NCBI RefSeq assembly: GCF_003148385.1
Contig: NZ_CP029463.1
Location: forward strand, 3,162,001 to 3,226,000
Direction: 5' to 3'
Source: Flavobacterium sediminis
GTDB lineage: Bacteria; Bacteroidota; Bacteroidia; Flavobacteriales; Flavobacteriaceae
Length of the DNA: 64,000 nucleotides
Below the pieces are notes generated by a model. That model ran no database searches. It saw nothing but the letters and a program-made list of their open reading frames with translations, and was not told the origin of the DNA. Below are positions 55,351 through 64,000 of the stretch, in pieces. The translations under genes were made by a program, and so were the position numbers. How positions within the stretch are numbered: position 1 is the stretch's first letter; the number at the start of each line of letters is the position of its first letter.

Positions 55351-55463
55351 ACCCGAAAGAGTACCAGCGATCATATACAGAATGAAATGGCAGATCGGTT
55401 AACACAACCGATGTGCTTTGTACAGTTTAAGAATACTGTATACTACTAGGGTAAGTTTCGGGT
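55351..55463 (+). ncRNA. Candidate structured RNA / 5' leader of the JAMM-like lipoprotein gene
   Basis: Within the 384-bp gap 55125-55508 a ~113-nt stretch folds well by eye. P1: ACCCGAAA (55351-55358) with TTTCGGGT (55456-55463), extended by TACC (55362-55365) with GGTA (55450-55453). P2: GCAgATCGGTT (55390-55400) with AACCGATgTGC (55406-55416). P3: TACAGT (55421-55426) with ACTGTA (55435-55440). CGATC (55368-55372) could instead pair with GATCG (55393-55397) and break P2. I do not recognise a known RNA family. It could be a cis-regulatory leader or an independent small RNA. Confidence 0.45.
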
Positions 55464-55508
55464 GATTTATACCATTTAAACTTAATAGTAACAATTAAAC
55501 ATGTTTTT

Positions 55509-56985
55509 ATGACATTAAAGAAATTCTCGCTATTTGCCCTCTTTAGCGCTTTAATTCTTTCTTTTGTCCATTGTGAGTACGATGACCATGAAAAGAAAAT
55601 TACAGCCTTAAATACTTCTAACGGATTAGTCGTCAGAAAGATCTCTTATGATGGAAGCTTTTAAAAATAAAAGCGTAAGCGACAAATTCTCAAGAATTGA
55701 ACTGTTTAAGCACAATGCTGCTTTAAATAGTAAAATAATACACGATACCATTTATGACTTTACGATCAATACAGACTTTGCTGTTTTCATAGACGACGGT
55801 TTGTCACAGACCTATACTTTTCCGGTTATTCGTGACAGCCAAAATTACACTTCTGAAAATTTAGTGATTAAGATTGATTCTGTAAGCACAGTAGCTATAT
55901 TGGTAGATTACGGCGTTCCCATAGATTCCATGAAAAACATGTCATTAAGCGAAGTACAGCAACTTAATGAAAGATTCTATTTACTCGATTTAGATCCGGC
56001 ACTTTATACCAATCCGGATGCTAAAATGGAAGCGCCTCATTACGAATATGTTTGTACAGATAACTATGTGTGGGGTGTTGTTGAATACCATGAAGGAGAC
56101 TTAACGGGAGGTCCTTTATATGAATACGGCTGGATCTACCAAGGAGCCAGTTGTACCATGGTTTATGTCGAGGGCGGGGGAGGTACCGGAGATTCGGGAA
56201 CTACAACGACGACAAATACTGACAATTCTACTTATTCCGGTAGTAACGGAGGTAGTGGTTCCGTCAATACTTCACCTATATCAGGAAGTCCATCATCCCC
56301 TCCGGTTGATTGCAACAGTGATCCATGTTGTATTTTAAATATATTATTCACTACTCCGAGACCCGGATTAAAAAATATAGTTGATAACCACCTGCAAACA
56401 GATATTCCTAATAATCCACATGGAGAAAAAGGGGCTTATTTTTTAAAAGATAATGCAAACCGATTGAACGCTTCAATTATTCCGCCTACCATTACAAATG
56501 TTATAGGAATACCTGATGCCTCAATTATTGCTAACATCTTTTCTGCAATTCATACACATCCTACAGATACTTTCCCTATGTTTTCTTGGTCTGATGTTTT
56601 TGTACTGTATACATTGCATTCTAATTTAGATTCACATAATCAAGGTATGGCAAGCTTTTTGCTCACTTGTTTAGATGATAACAATACCCCTCAAACGTAT
56701 GCAATTGTGTTTAATAACGCTACTGCAAATATTATAGATATGGTTTTAAATAACCCTTTTAATAATGGAATGTCCAAACAACAAATTGCAGCTGATTTTG
56801 ATAAAGAGCTAAAGAAAAAATTTAAAAAAGAAGAGTTAAATACAAAAAATTATGAAAAAGCATTTTTAGAACAAATGTTAAACACAAATGTCTCGTTATA
56901 CAGAGCTAATGCAGGTCTAACCTCATGGACCAGATTAGACTTAAATCAATCAACTAATAACGTACAAGATACTCCTTGTAACTAA
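55509..56985 (+). pseudogene. Lipoprotein with JAMM-like metalloprotease motif, one-base frameshift near the N-terminus
   Basis: The ATG at 55509 opens a signal peptide with lipobox SFVHC, but the frame stops 51 codons later. From 55648 another frame runs 445 codons to 56985. Removing one T from the run 55659-55662 joins them (ISYDGSF then KNKSVSDKFSRIE) into a ~491-residue lipoprotein. After a Gly/Ser/Thr-rich linker (in the 56170-56310 region) the C-terminal domain has HGEKGAYFLKD and AIHTHPTDTFPMFSWSDVF, the E, H-x-H and S-x-x-D order of JAMM/MPN+ metalloproteases, with one extra residue between H and S. Function is unknown; surface peptidase or isopeptidase activity is an inference. Confidence 0.7.
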
Positions 56986-56995
56986 ATTTAACTTT

Positions 56996-57607
56996 ATGAA
57001 AAAAATCATTTTAATTATAGCTTTATCATTTCCATCATTTATTTTTTGCCAAACTCCTATAATCGATTTATTAGACGATGACGGATCAGCAATTCCTAAT
57101 GCTTATTATAAAGATGTAAACAACTTATTGGATCCTTTTGTGGGAACTTATATTTATTCTGACATTACTACTAATACCAGTTTTAAAGTAGTGTTGGTAA
57201 AAAAAACATTGCAGTTTAACGGACGTTATTATGAAGATGTTATCATCGGGGAATACCAATATATTGAAAACGGAGTAGAAAAGGTGAGCACCATAGACGA
57301 GTTAAATCAAAATTATAGTAATTATAACAAATACAATATTGTTGGGAATATCTTAATTAACAATAACAACTTTAGGTATTGGAGATGTTTTGATTGTATT
57401 TCCAATGAAATTAGATTGATGCTCACAATTAATGATGATTTATCCCAAAGATTTGCATATTTAATTTTAAGAAGAGCTACTGATCTGGCAGGGCAAGAAA
57501 TTATAAAAATAAAAATTGTAAATATTTCACGTAGCTTTTCTGACAACCCTAATCTGAGCTTGGATTTTGTTCTCCCATTTACAGAGTTAACCCTTATTAA
57601 GCAATAA
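56996..57607 (+). CDS. DUF6705-type secreted protein, tandem copy 1
   Basis: A 203-residue protein with a signal peptide (KKIILIIALSFPSFIFCQ). The body reads YYKDVNNLLDPFVGTYIYS, VVLVKKTLQFNGRYYEDVIIGEYQY and a C-terminal beta region, which fits DUF6705, a lipocalin-like family known from Chryseobacterium and relatives as I recall. Function unknown. It starts 11 bp after the JAMM-like lipoprotein gene and is followed by a near-identical second copy. Confidence 0.72.
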   Translation: MKKIILIIALSFPSFIFCQTPIIDLLDDDGSAIPNAYYKDVNNLLDPFVGTYIYSDITTNTSFKVVLVKKTLQFNGRYYEDVIIGEYQYIENGVEKVSTIDELNQNYSNYNKYNIVGNILINNNNFRYWRCFDCISNEIRLMLTINDDLSQRFAYLILRRATDLAGQEIIKIKIVNISRSFSDNPNLSLDFVLPFTELTLIKQ

Positions 57608-57638
57608 TTCATCAAAACACTATCAGTATCTTAATTTT

Positions 57639-58251
57639 ATGAAAAGATATATTTTAATATTCGTTTTTTTTTATTTCAACTTATAGTTTTAGCCAGACTC
57701 CTGTAATTGACTTACTGAACAATGATGGTTTTTCTACAGCTAATGCTTATTATAAAGATGTAAACAACTTATTGGATTCTTTTGAGGGAACTTATATTTA
57801 TTCTGACATTACTACTAATACCAGTTTTAAAGTAGTGTTGGTAAAAAAAACATTGCAGTTTAACGGACGTTATTATGAAGATATTATCATCGGGGAATAC
57901 CAATATATTGAAAACGGAGTAGAAAAAGCGAATACTCTTAATGAGTTAACTCTAAACTATTCAAACCCGAACAGGCACAATATTGTAGGTAATGTATTGA
58001 TAAATGACAACAATTATAGAAGAGCTAAATGTGACGATTGTATTCCCAATGAAATTAGATTAATGCTTGGCATTAAGGATGATTTATCCCATAGATATGC
58101 GTTTTTAATTTTAAGAAGAACTACTGATCTGGCAGGGCAAGAAATTATAAAAATAAAAATTGCAAATATTTCACGTAGCTTTTCTGACAACCCTAATCTG
58201 AGCTTGGATTTCGTTCTCCCATTTACAGAGTTAACCCTTATTAAGCAATAA
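57639..58251 (+). pseudogene. DUF6705-type secreted protein, tandem copy 2, frameshifted in the signal peptide
   Basis: The ATG at 57639 starts a signal peptide (MKRYILIFVFF), but the 9-T run at 57664-57672 shifts the frame and a stop follows. With eight T the frame continues ISTYSFSQTPVIDLLNNDG and joins the open frame that ends at 58251, giving ~203 residues, equal to copy 1. An internal ATG at 57772 could only make a signal-less 159-residue product. The two ends are almost identical in DNA to copy 1 while the middle differs. Confidence 0.75.
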
Positions 58252-58270
58252 GGTATAAAAAATAATTACA

Positions 58271-58309
58271 ATAAAGCTGCATAATTCGTTTATACAGCTT
58301 TATTTTTCT
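58271..58309 (+). terminator. Terminator after the DUF6705 pair
   Basis: ATAAAGCTG (58271-58279) / CAGCTTTAT (58295-58303) with a T run after it. Confidence 0.7.
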
Positions 58310-58332
58310 ATTATTTCGGGGCAAAAAAGATG

Positions 58333-59055
58333 TTATGGGTTGGTGGACCATAGTCCTACATCCTTAACGAGTGCTCTTGGATGTAATTTTAAATGAGCGA
58401 CTAATAATTCTGCGAAATCTTCCGGTTGTAGCACACTTTCCGGATTACCGTCGGTTAAGTTTAAATTAACGGACATATCTGTAGCAATAGTGCTAGGTGC
58501 CATTGTCATTACTCTGATATTTGATTTACGAACTTCCTGCATTAAAGATTCTGAAAGACCGATCAAACCGAATTTAGAAGCGCTATACGCACTGGTAACC
58601 GGAGCTCCTTTTAAGCCTGCCGTAGAGGAAACGTTTACAATATCTCCTGATTTGCGTTCTAGCATTTGAGGCAAAACGGCCCTGATCACGTAATAACTTC
58701 CTAATAAATTGATCTTTATGATGTTTTCCCATTCTGAGACTTCCAGATCCATGAACTTTCCGAACTTTCCGACACCGGCATTGTTCACTAAAATATCAAC
58801 CGGACCTAATTCTGACTGTAACTGGTTTACCGCAGTAACAACCGAATCATAATCAGCGATATCAGCAGTAGCAACAGCTACTTTTATTGTATTGTTTATT
58901 TTTTTAGCTTCTGCCGCAACCGCTTCTAAGTCGGTTAACGTTCTGGAAATAAGAGCGAGATTAACACCTTCTGCCGCTAAAGCTAAAGCAACTGCTTTTC
59001 CTAAGCCTTTGCCACCGCCTGTAATTAAGGCATTTTTACCGTTTAAATTTTGCAT
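58333..59055 (-). CDS. SDR-family oxidoreductase (3-oxoacyl-ACP reductase-like)
   Basis: A 240-residue short-chain dehydrogenase. [19 protein letters not shown] is the NADP(H) loop; NNAGVG, the catalytic Ser in [11 protein letters not shown] and YSASKFG (Tyr-x3-Lys) follow. The start at 59055 ([14 protein letters not shown]) gives the normal N-terminus; an upstream ATG at 59094 would add 13 residues. Close to FabG-type ketoreductases, but the substrate is unknown. Divergent from the IclR-type regulator gene, which may control it. Confidence 0.87.
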   Translation of the reverse strand: MQNLNGKNALITGGGKGLGKAVALALAAEGVNLALISRTLTDLEAVAAEAKKINNTIKVAVATADIADYDSVVTAVNQLQSELGPVDILVNNAGVGKFGKFMDLEVSEWENIIKINLLGSYYVIRAVLPQMLERKSGDIVNVSSTAGLKGAPVTSAYSASKFGLIGLSESLMQEVRKSNIRVMTMAPSTIATDMSVNLNLTDGNPESVLQPEDFAELLVAHLKLHPRALVKDVGLWSTNP

Positions 59056-59168
59056 AGTTATAATTAAATTGTTAGGAGTCTGACTTTGTCTCACAAAATT
59101 GCATTAATTTTGAATATTTTAGTACTAATTAAACTTTTAATATAAATAAGTTCCATAATATTGAATAA

Positions 59169-59840
59169 ATGATACAATCAATCGAAAGAGTTTTTGCAAT
59201 TCTTGAGTATGTTGCTTCCAATGGAAATCTCGTTCGTCTGAATGATATTGCTACCGCATTAGATCTGAAAAAAACAACAGTTCATAATTTTTTGAATTCC
59301 CTAAAAGAGTTGGGCTATATTGAACAGGATGAGTTATCTCCGCGTTATAGAGTTACACCAAAATTACAGTATTTAGTAGCTCCGCATACAGACAACAACA
59401 GCTTAAAGACTAAAATGCGTCCGGTTTTAGAAAAGATTACCCGATTAACCAATGAAACTGCTTATTTATCAGTACAAATGGGAATGTATTTCAGACATGA
59501 ATTAATCAGCGAACCGAATAGTTCTATCCGTATTTCATTGGAACTCAATAAAGATTTTCAACTGATGCGAACTGCTATAGGTAAAATATTTATGGCAAAT
59601 TCTCCGCATCTCCGAAATGTTTTGCTGGGTAAATTAGAACCTTCTGAACGAAAAAAATTAGAGCACGAACTGGAAATAGTTGCACAAAATGATTTTGCGT
59701 ATGATTTTGAAGAAAATGAAAAAGATATGCACTGTATTGCTATCCCTTTACGTGAAAATAACCGAATCATTGGAGTAGTGGGGTTTCCGGTCCGGCATTC
59801 CGTTTTCAAAAAGCAGAAATGGATAAGGCTATTGAATTAA
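59169..59840 (+). CDS. IclR-family transcriptional regulator, C-terminus probably frameshifted
   Basis: A 223-residue regulator: winged HTH (SIERVFAILEYVASNGNLVRLNDIATALDLKKTTVHNFLNSLKEL, split here into HTH and wing) at 1-60 and an IclR effector domain to the end. The last residues as written (FKKQKWIRLLN) are unusual. One added T in the run 59803-59806 would give FQKAEMDKAIELIREL and a stop at 59866, a typical IclR end. The function of the protein is probably little affected. It is divergent from the SDR gene; the 113-bp gap should hold both promoters. Confidence 0.85.
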   Translation: MIQSIERVFAILEYVASNGNLVRLNDIATALDLKKTTVHNFLNSLKELGYIEQDELSPRYRVTPKLQYLVAPHTDNNSLKTKMRPVLEKITRLTNETAYLSVQMGMYFRHELISEPNSSIRISLELNKDFQLMRTAIGKIFMANSPHLRNVLLGKLEPSERKKLEHELEIVAQNDFAYDFEENEKDMHCIAIPLRENNRIIGVVGFPVRHSVFKKQKWIRLLN

Positions 59841-59969
59841 TTAGGGAGCTTTTGAAAATTAAATAATAGCATAGACCTATTTATTGTATCCCCGTTTTTT
59901 AAGGAATTAATCTATATTTGTTTAGAAAAAAGTTCATCGAAAAACGACACAATATAGTGGCTTAAGATA

Positions 59970-60491
59970 ATGAAGAAAAAACTATTTTATTTTGCAATTG
60001 CAGGTTGGACATCAGGTTTGATGGTTCATTTACTTTCATTAGCTAAGATTAATGTTACAGAAACAATACCTTTCATCTGGGTTCTGCACATTGGTATTTT
60101 TGTGGTTTGGATTCCGGTAATTTTTGAATTAAATAAAAATGAAGAGTTCAAAAAATACCAACAATTAAGAAGACAGAATAGTGTAAAACCTTTTAGTCTG
60201 TTTAAGATTATTTTTAAAGAAACTCCCACTTGGTTGGTCGTAATTGCAATAGGCGGCTTCTTTTATGCAGTACTTAACTTTATGTTATTTACAAGTTCTC
60301 AACCGGGAGTTCCTGATTTCATTAACGATCAATATGTCTTGCAAAATCACGGAAAACTAATTAAAGTGATAACCGAACAAGAGTATCATCATTACAAAGC
60401 AAATGAGTTGCGAGGTTTTTCAGGTCATTGGTTAGCATTTTACGGAATGGCTGCGGCTATTTTATTTCCGTTCAATAAATCAGAACAGTAA
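59970..60491 (+). CDS. Membrane protein, hypothetical
   Basis: A 173-residue protein with four hydrophobic helices (about 5-25, 34-54, 88-108, 150-168). I do not recognise the family. A TATATTTG box at 59913-59920 lies 50 bp before the ATG. It ends 3 bp before the DUF1697 gene, so the two are likely co-transcribed. Confidence 0.65.
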   Translation: MKKKLFYFAIAGWTSGLMVHLLSLAKINVTETIPFIWVLHIGIFVVWIPVIFELNKNEEFKKYQQLRRQNSVKPFSLFKIIFKETPTWLVVIAIGGFFYAVLNFMLFTSSQPGVPDFINDQYVLQNHGKLIKVITEQEYHHYKANELRGFSGHWLAFYGMAAAILFPFNKSEQ

Positions 60492-60494
60492 AAA

Positions 60495-61037
60495 ATGAAA
60501 ACATATATTTCAATACTAAGAGGAATTAATGTAAGCGGAAAAAATAGTATTAAAATGGACGCTTTAAAGAAGCTATATCAGAATTTAGGCTTTAAAAATA
60601 TCTCGACTTATGTTCAAAGCGGAAACGTTATTTTTTCTTCTGAATACAATGATCCTAAAAAGATTGAAGATATTTTAACATCCCAAATAAAGCAAGAATT
60701 CGGATTTACAGTTCCGGTAATTGTATTGACAATTGAGGAATTAAAAGACAGTATTCAAAATAATCCATTTCAAAAAGATAAAGAAGAAGCTTTTATATAT
60801 TTTACATTTTTAGCTAGCGAACCAAGTAATTTCAATAAAGAAAATATCTACAATAAAAAAGCTGAAAACGAAGCCATAGCAATAAAAGAACGAATTGTTT
60901 ATTTATATTGTCCCAACGGTTACGGAAGAACCAAACTCACTAATACGTTTTTAGAAAATATTTTGAAGGTAACAGCGACCACCAGAAATTTCAAGACAAC
61001 GAATAGACTTTTAGAGATAGCTGAGCAACTAAAATAA
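60495..61037 (+). CDS. DUF1697 domain-containing protein
   Basis: A 180-residue cytosolic protein. YISILRGINVSGKNSIKMDALKKLYQNLGFKNISTYVQSGNVIF is the signature N-terminus of DUF1697. YGRTKLTNTFLENILKVTATTRNFKT marks the C-terminal part. The biochemical function is unknown. Length is normal. The 293-bp stretch after it (61038-61330) is AT-rich and shows only the promoter near 61299. Confidence 0.9.
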   Translation: MKTYISILRGINVSGKNSIKMDALKKLYQNLGFKNISTYVQSGNVIFSSEYNDPKKIEDILTSQIKQEFGFTVPVIVLTIEELKDSIQNNPFQKDKEEAFIYFTFLASEPSNFNKENIYNKKAENEAIAIKERIVYLYCPNGYGRTKLTNTFLENILKVTATTRNFKTTNRLLEIAEQLK

Positions 61038-61275
61038 GAAAAAGAATTTGCTAAATAGTAAAGAAGGAATACCTGATAGAATAGATACAATATGTTAAAG
61101 CATAAAATATTTTATATTTTACATAATGTATATTATAGATCAAACATAATACTTTAAATATTATTAATGAAAACTTTTATTACTTGTTCAATGTCTCAGT
61201 TACTCAATTTATTTAGGCAGTAATGCTTTTTAAAATTCTACTCAAAAAATAATCCGATAAAAAATAAATAAAGCA

Positions 61276-61306
61276 TTGCAATAATCTTATTTTAATTTTA
61301 GCTTTG
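61276..61306 (+). promoter_or_regulatory. Promoter of the 61331 gene
   Basis: -33 TTG (61276-61278), 20-bp spacer, -7 TAGCTTTG (61299-61306), 25 bp before the ATG. Confidence 0.6.
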
Positions 61307-61330
61307 TAACCCTTATTATAAACTCATACC

Positions 61331-61696
61331 ATGGAAAATAAATACGCACAAAAATTAATCGAAAAAATTCAAAAAGATCTTTTACAGGACAAATTTAATA
61401 TCGATGAGATTGTTGAAGATCTGAAAAAGATTCGCGAATATTCTCTTGAAGAACAAAATCCGGTTGTTACAAAAGCATTGCGTTTAGCTTATGAACATTT
61501 AGAGTCAAATCAAGCGTTTTTAATTGGTGTTCCGGATGACGAACCATTCGAAGCTGAGGAAGAAGAAAATGAAAATTTTTCAAGCGAAAATGACTTAGAA
61601 AGCTTTGAATATTTCCTTTCACTTTTAGCGGATCTATCAAAGAAAAACAATCTTTTAGACTTAAGAGCTTATAATGCAGCCTTTTTGGCTTTTTAA
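61331..61696 (+). CDS. Small acidic hypothetical protein
   Basis: A 121-residue helical protein with a strongly acidic segment in the middle (about residues 73-92, many Glu). No signal peptide or membrane helix. I cannot name a family. The two helical halves (1-60 and 93-121) flanking an acidic linker suggest a small binding or regulatory protein. It has its own promoter and terminator. Confidence 0.65.
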   Translation: MENKYAQKLIEKIQKDLLQDKFNIDEIVEDLKKIREYSLEEQNPVVTKALRLAYEHLESNQAFLIGVPDDEPFEAEEEENENFSSENDLESFEYFLSLLADLSKKNNLLDLRAYNAAFLAF

Positions 61697-61730
61697 TTTC
61701 TTAAAATTAAATTCTGTTTTACATAATATA

Positions 61731-61754
61731 ATCGGTCAAATGACCGATTTTTTT
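61731..61754 (+). terminator. Terminator after the 61331 gene
   Basis: ATCGGTCA (61731-61738) / TGACCGAT (61741-61748) with a 7-T run. Confidence 0.85.
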
Positions 61755-61816
61755 ATACATTTTTTAACGTGATTTTGATATTTAGTTGCTAAATTTGCAA
61801 TCATTTCAAAGAAATC

Positions 61817-62428
61817 ATGCAAAAACAACAGAAAAAATCAAGAGCTCAACTATTACATCAGTACTATAAATATACTGGTTTTTACGCTTTTATATGGAAT
61901 AATACCAAAAAAGCGATCATGCCGCTATTGCTTATTATCGGTGCTTTATTGGTTGTTAATTACCGTGTGATGAGTATTTCTGAAATGTTGCTCTATGTTA
62001 CTCAGAATTTCAGTAAAACATTTATTTTTTCTTTATTCTTTGCTTCAGAAAGTTTTTTGGGCTTATTGCCACCGGATATTTTTATTGCCTGGACCAAAAC
62101 CACTGAGCACCCTCTACTCTATCTTTCACTATTAGCCGTTTTATCATATTTAGGCGGTGTGGTTTCCTATTATTACGGTAGAACTTTATTATTGATCCCC
62201 AAGATCAATGATTATTTAGAGGGAAGAATGTCTAAGCATATTCGCAACATGCAAAAATGGGGCGGATTTTTAATTGCTGTCGGAGCATTATTACCTTTAC
62301 CTTTTGCAATGGCTTGTTTGGCTGCCGGAATGATCAAATTTCCGCAAAGACAATTCTTTGCTTTTGCCGCACTACGTATTTTTCGCTTTGTAATTTATGG
62401 ATTTGCTATATATTCCGCTTTATCATGA
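61817..62428 (+). CDS. YqaA/DedA-like VTT-domain membrane protein
   Basis: A 203-residue inner-membrane protein with about five hydrophobic segments. FASESFLGLLPPDIFIAW and GGVVSYYYGR are the re-entrant-loop motifs of the VTT (SNARE-associated/DedA) superfamily, and GALLPLPFAMACLAAGMIKFP matches the second loop. Members transport or scramble lipids such as undecaprenyl phosphate. A TAAATTTG box lies at 61790-61797. Its stop overlaps the next start (ATGA). Confidence 0.82.
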   Translation: MQKQQKKSRAQLLHQYYKYTGFYAFIWNNTKKAIMPLLLIIGALLVVNYRVMSISEMLLYVTQNFSKTFIFSLFFASESFLGLLPPDIFIAWTKTTEHPLLYLSLLAVLSYLGGVVSYYYGRTLLLIPKINDYLEGRMSKHIRNMQKWGGFLIAVGALLPLPFAMACLAAGMIKFPQRQFFAFAALRIFRFVIYGFAIYSALS

Positions 62429-62709
62429 TCAAATTATTTAAAATTGTTGCCTTTTTAGAAGGAATTTCGTTACTTGTATTGTTTTCAAACATGTTGGTCG
62501 TAAAACAAATGAATCTTGACTTGTATAAAAGTCTACTGTTTCCGGTAGGAATGGCACACGGTTTATTGTTTTTGGCTTATATCGCATTGGCTACTATGTT
62601 TAAAATAGAACAGAACTGGGATTTTAAAAAGTACTTTATCATTTGTATAGCATCGGTTTTGCCTTTCGGTACTTTTTATATCGAAAAACGTTATTTAGCG
62701 GAATTATAA
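62425..62709 (+). CDS. DUF3817 family membrane protein
   Basis: A 94-residue protein with three helices. FKIVAFLEGISLLVLF and GMAHGLLFLAYIALA are the two signature segments of DUF3817. The ATG at 62425 overlaps the previous stop codon (ATGA), so I prefer it to longer upstream frames. Function unknown. Confidence 0.85.
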   Translation: MIKLFKIVAFLEGISLLVLFSNMLVVKQMNLDLYKSLLFPVGMAHGLLFLAYIALATMFKIEQNWDFKKYFIICIASVLPFGTFYIEKRYLAEL

Positions 62710-62712
62710 AAT

Positions 62713-63957
62713 ATGAAAATATTCAATTGGGCTGAAAATTTATTACATGAAATAGGTGTTAATCAAGCTATCAGTGTTTACCTTAGTTTAGTGATAAACA
62801 TTGTATTATTGGTTGTATTGGCTTATGTATTAGACCTTATTTTTAAAAAAATACTTATCGTTTGTCTGGCAATCGTTGCTGCAAGAACCAGATCATCCTT
62901 TGATGATTTTTTAGTAGCCAATAAAACAGCTAAATACATTGCTCATCTGGTTCCTTTGTTATTCATTTACAAAACGGTACCTGTAATTTTAAATGATTTT
63001 ACCTCTTGGGAAAATTTCTTTGAAAAAGGTATCAAGATCTACATTATACTTTTAACACTTTGGATCATACGAAGTGTTTTCAATGCACTAAAAGATTTTT
63101 TAAAAGAAAAGCCACGCTTTAGTGATAAGCCTATTGATAGTTACATTCAAGTAGTCATGATCCTGTTATGGACTTTCGGGATCGTTTCTTTTTTGTCCAT
63201 TTTATTTGAGATCAGTAAAACGGCTTTTTTAACTACTTTCGGTTCCATTTCGGCTGTTATTATCTTAATGTTCCGTGATACGATCTTAGGATTTGTGGCC
63301 AGTATTTCCGTTTCGGCTAATGATATGGTACGAATCGGCGATTGGATCACTATGGAAAAATTTGGTGCAGATGGTGATGTTATTGAGATCAATTTGGCAA
63401 CTGTAAAAGTGCGTAATTTCGACAATACAACCACCACAATTCCCACGTATAGCTTGATTTCGGATAGTTTCCGTAACTGGCGAGGGATGACTAATTCTGA
63501 TGGTCGACGTATTAAAAGACAGGTTTTAATCAAGCCTAGTTCTGTTCGTTTTGTTAAAGAAAACGAATTGGATTACTTTAAAAAAATACAACATTTAACG
63601 TCTTATATCGAACATCGCCAATCGGATATTGATAAATACAATACAAATAATACTGTTGACAAATCATTGATTGTCAACGGAAGAAACTTAACGAACTTAG
63701 GGTTGTTCCGCAAATATGTCAGTCAATACATCTTACAACATCCGGGAATCAATAAAGATATGTTGATGATGGTACGTTATTTAGAAATTACCGAACGTGG
63801 AATTCCGCTTGAAGTATATTGCTTTTCCAAAGATAAAAACTGGGTAAATTACGAACATATCATGGCCGATCTGTTCGATCACATTATAGCTTCCGTACGC
63901 TATTTTGGTTTGGAAATACTGGAAATCAGTAATGTAGAAATAACTTCTAAACAATAA
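62713..63957 (+). CDS. Mechanosensitive ion channel, MscS family (YbdG-like)
   Basis: A 414-residue inner-membrane protein. Four to five helices at the N-terminus (about 20-45, 70-90, 98-118, 150-170) lead to the pore helix and beta domain TILGFVASISVSANDMVRIGDWI and VKVRNFDNTTTTIPTYSLISDSFRNW, which are MscS family hallmarks. The extended C-terminal region with EITERGIPLEVYCFSKDKNW fits the YbdG-type subgroup. It releases solutes under osmotic downshock. It is the last gene of a three-gene unit. Confidence 0.9.
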   Translation: MKIFNWAENLLHEIGVNQAISVYLSLVINIVLLVVLAYVLDLIFKKILIVCLAIVAARTRSSFDDFLVANKTAKYIAHLVPLLFIYKTVPVILNDFTSWENFFEKGIKIYIILLTLWIIRSVFNALKDFLKEKPRFSDKPIDSYIQVVMILLWTFGIVSFLSILFEISKTAFLTTFGSISAVIILMFRDTILGFVASISVSANDMVRIGDWITMEKFGADGDVIEINLATVKVRNFDNTTTTIPTYSLISDSFRNWRGMTNSDGRRIKRQVLIKPSSVRFVKENELDYFKKIQHLTSYIEHRQSDIDKYNTNNTVDKSLIVNGRNLTNLGLFRKYVSQYILQHPGINKDMLMMVRYLEITERGIPLEVYCFSKDKNWVNYEHIMADLFDHIIASVRYFGLEILEISNVEITSKQ

Positions 63958-63961
63958 AAAA

Positions 63962-63990
63962 GGCAGCTTAATTTCCGCTGCCATTTTCAT
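63962..63990. terminator. Terminator after the MscS-type gene
   Basis: GGCAGC (63962-63967) / GCTGCC (63977-63982), preceded by an A run and followed by a T-rich tract; usable in both directions. Confidence 0.65.
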
Positions 63991-64000
63991 TTTGTTGTTC

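Noticed and set aside
55648..56985. 445-codon frame as a complete gene starting at 55648
   Set aside because: It lacks an export signal, whereas a lipoprotein signal peptide lies just upstream in another frame and joins it after removing one T.

Overview
The window suggests a Flavobacteriaceae bacterium (Bacteroidota), probably Flavobacterium or a close relative. The evidence is AT-rich DNA, SusC/SusD proteins, a type IX secretion sorting domain, flavobacterial promoters with a TAnnTTTG -7 box, and no clear Shine-Dalgarno sequences. No tRNA, rRNA, CRISPR array or intact insertion sequence was seen.

Layout. 1-8.4 kb is housekeeping: the 5' end of a SUI1-type initiation factor, a 2-oxoglutarate/Fe(II) oxygenase, a fused 2-oxoacid dehydrogenase E1, a LemA/DUF3137 pair, a SIMPL protein, a BtrH_N-like protein, a quinone-reductase-like flavoprotein and a Crp/Fnr regulator. 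8.45-11.9 kb is a small accessory island. Three of its small genes are each preceded by a copy of one ~75-127 bp repeat that carries a promoter. 12.1-28.4 kb starts with guanine deaminase and then holds an acetate/propionate module: a zinc-ribbon/HTH protein, a porin, a DUF4212 + solute:sodium symporter pair, a symporter-histidine kinase fusion with a receiver-only regulator, a PrpE-like acyl-CoA synthetase and Acs. CbpA/CbpM and a DUF294 + DnaQ-like exonuclease pair follow on the other strand.

28.5-55.1 kb is a complete pectin (homogalacturonan) utilisation locus. The first operon (kduI, kduD, uxaC, cupin, kdgK, eda, exuT-like, uxaB, uxaA) takes both saturated and unsaturated galacturonate to 2-keto-3-deoxygluconate and then to pyruvate and glyceraldehyde-3-phosphate. 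A divergently placed LacI-family regulator separates it from the second operon: GH28, SusC, SusD, esterases, DUF4861, GH105, a PL10-CE8 fusion and CE12. A PL9-like pectate lyase with a T9SS tail closes the locus. The palindrome TGTAATCGATTACA, or its 12-base core, lies at the head of both operons, touching the -7 box, and again before the PL9 gene, so one regulator probably controls the whole locus.

55.1-64 kb holds a strongly foldable intergenic RNA candidate, a lipoprotein with a JAMM-like metalloprotease motif, a tandem pair of DUF6705-type secreted proteins, an SDR/IclR divergent pair and several membrane proteins including MscS. Four genes (susD, the JAMM-like lipoprotein, the second DUF6705 gene and iclR) are each interrupted by a single-base change in a homopolymer. 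This looks like either assembly error or slippage-type variation.
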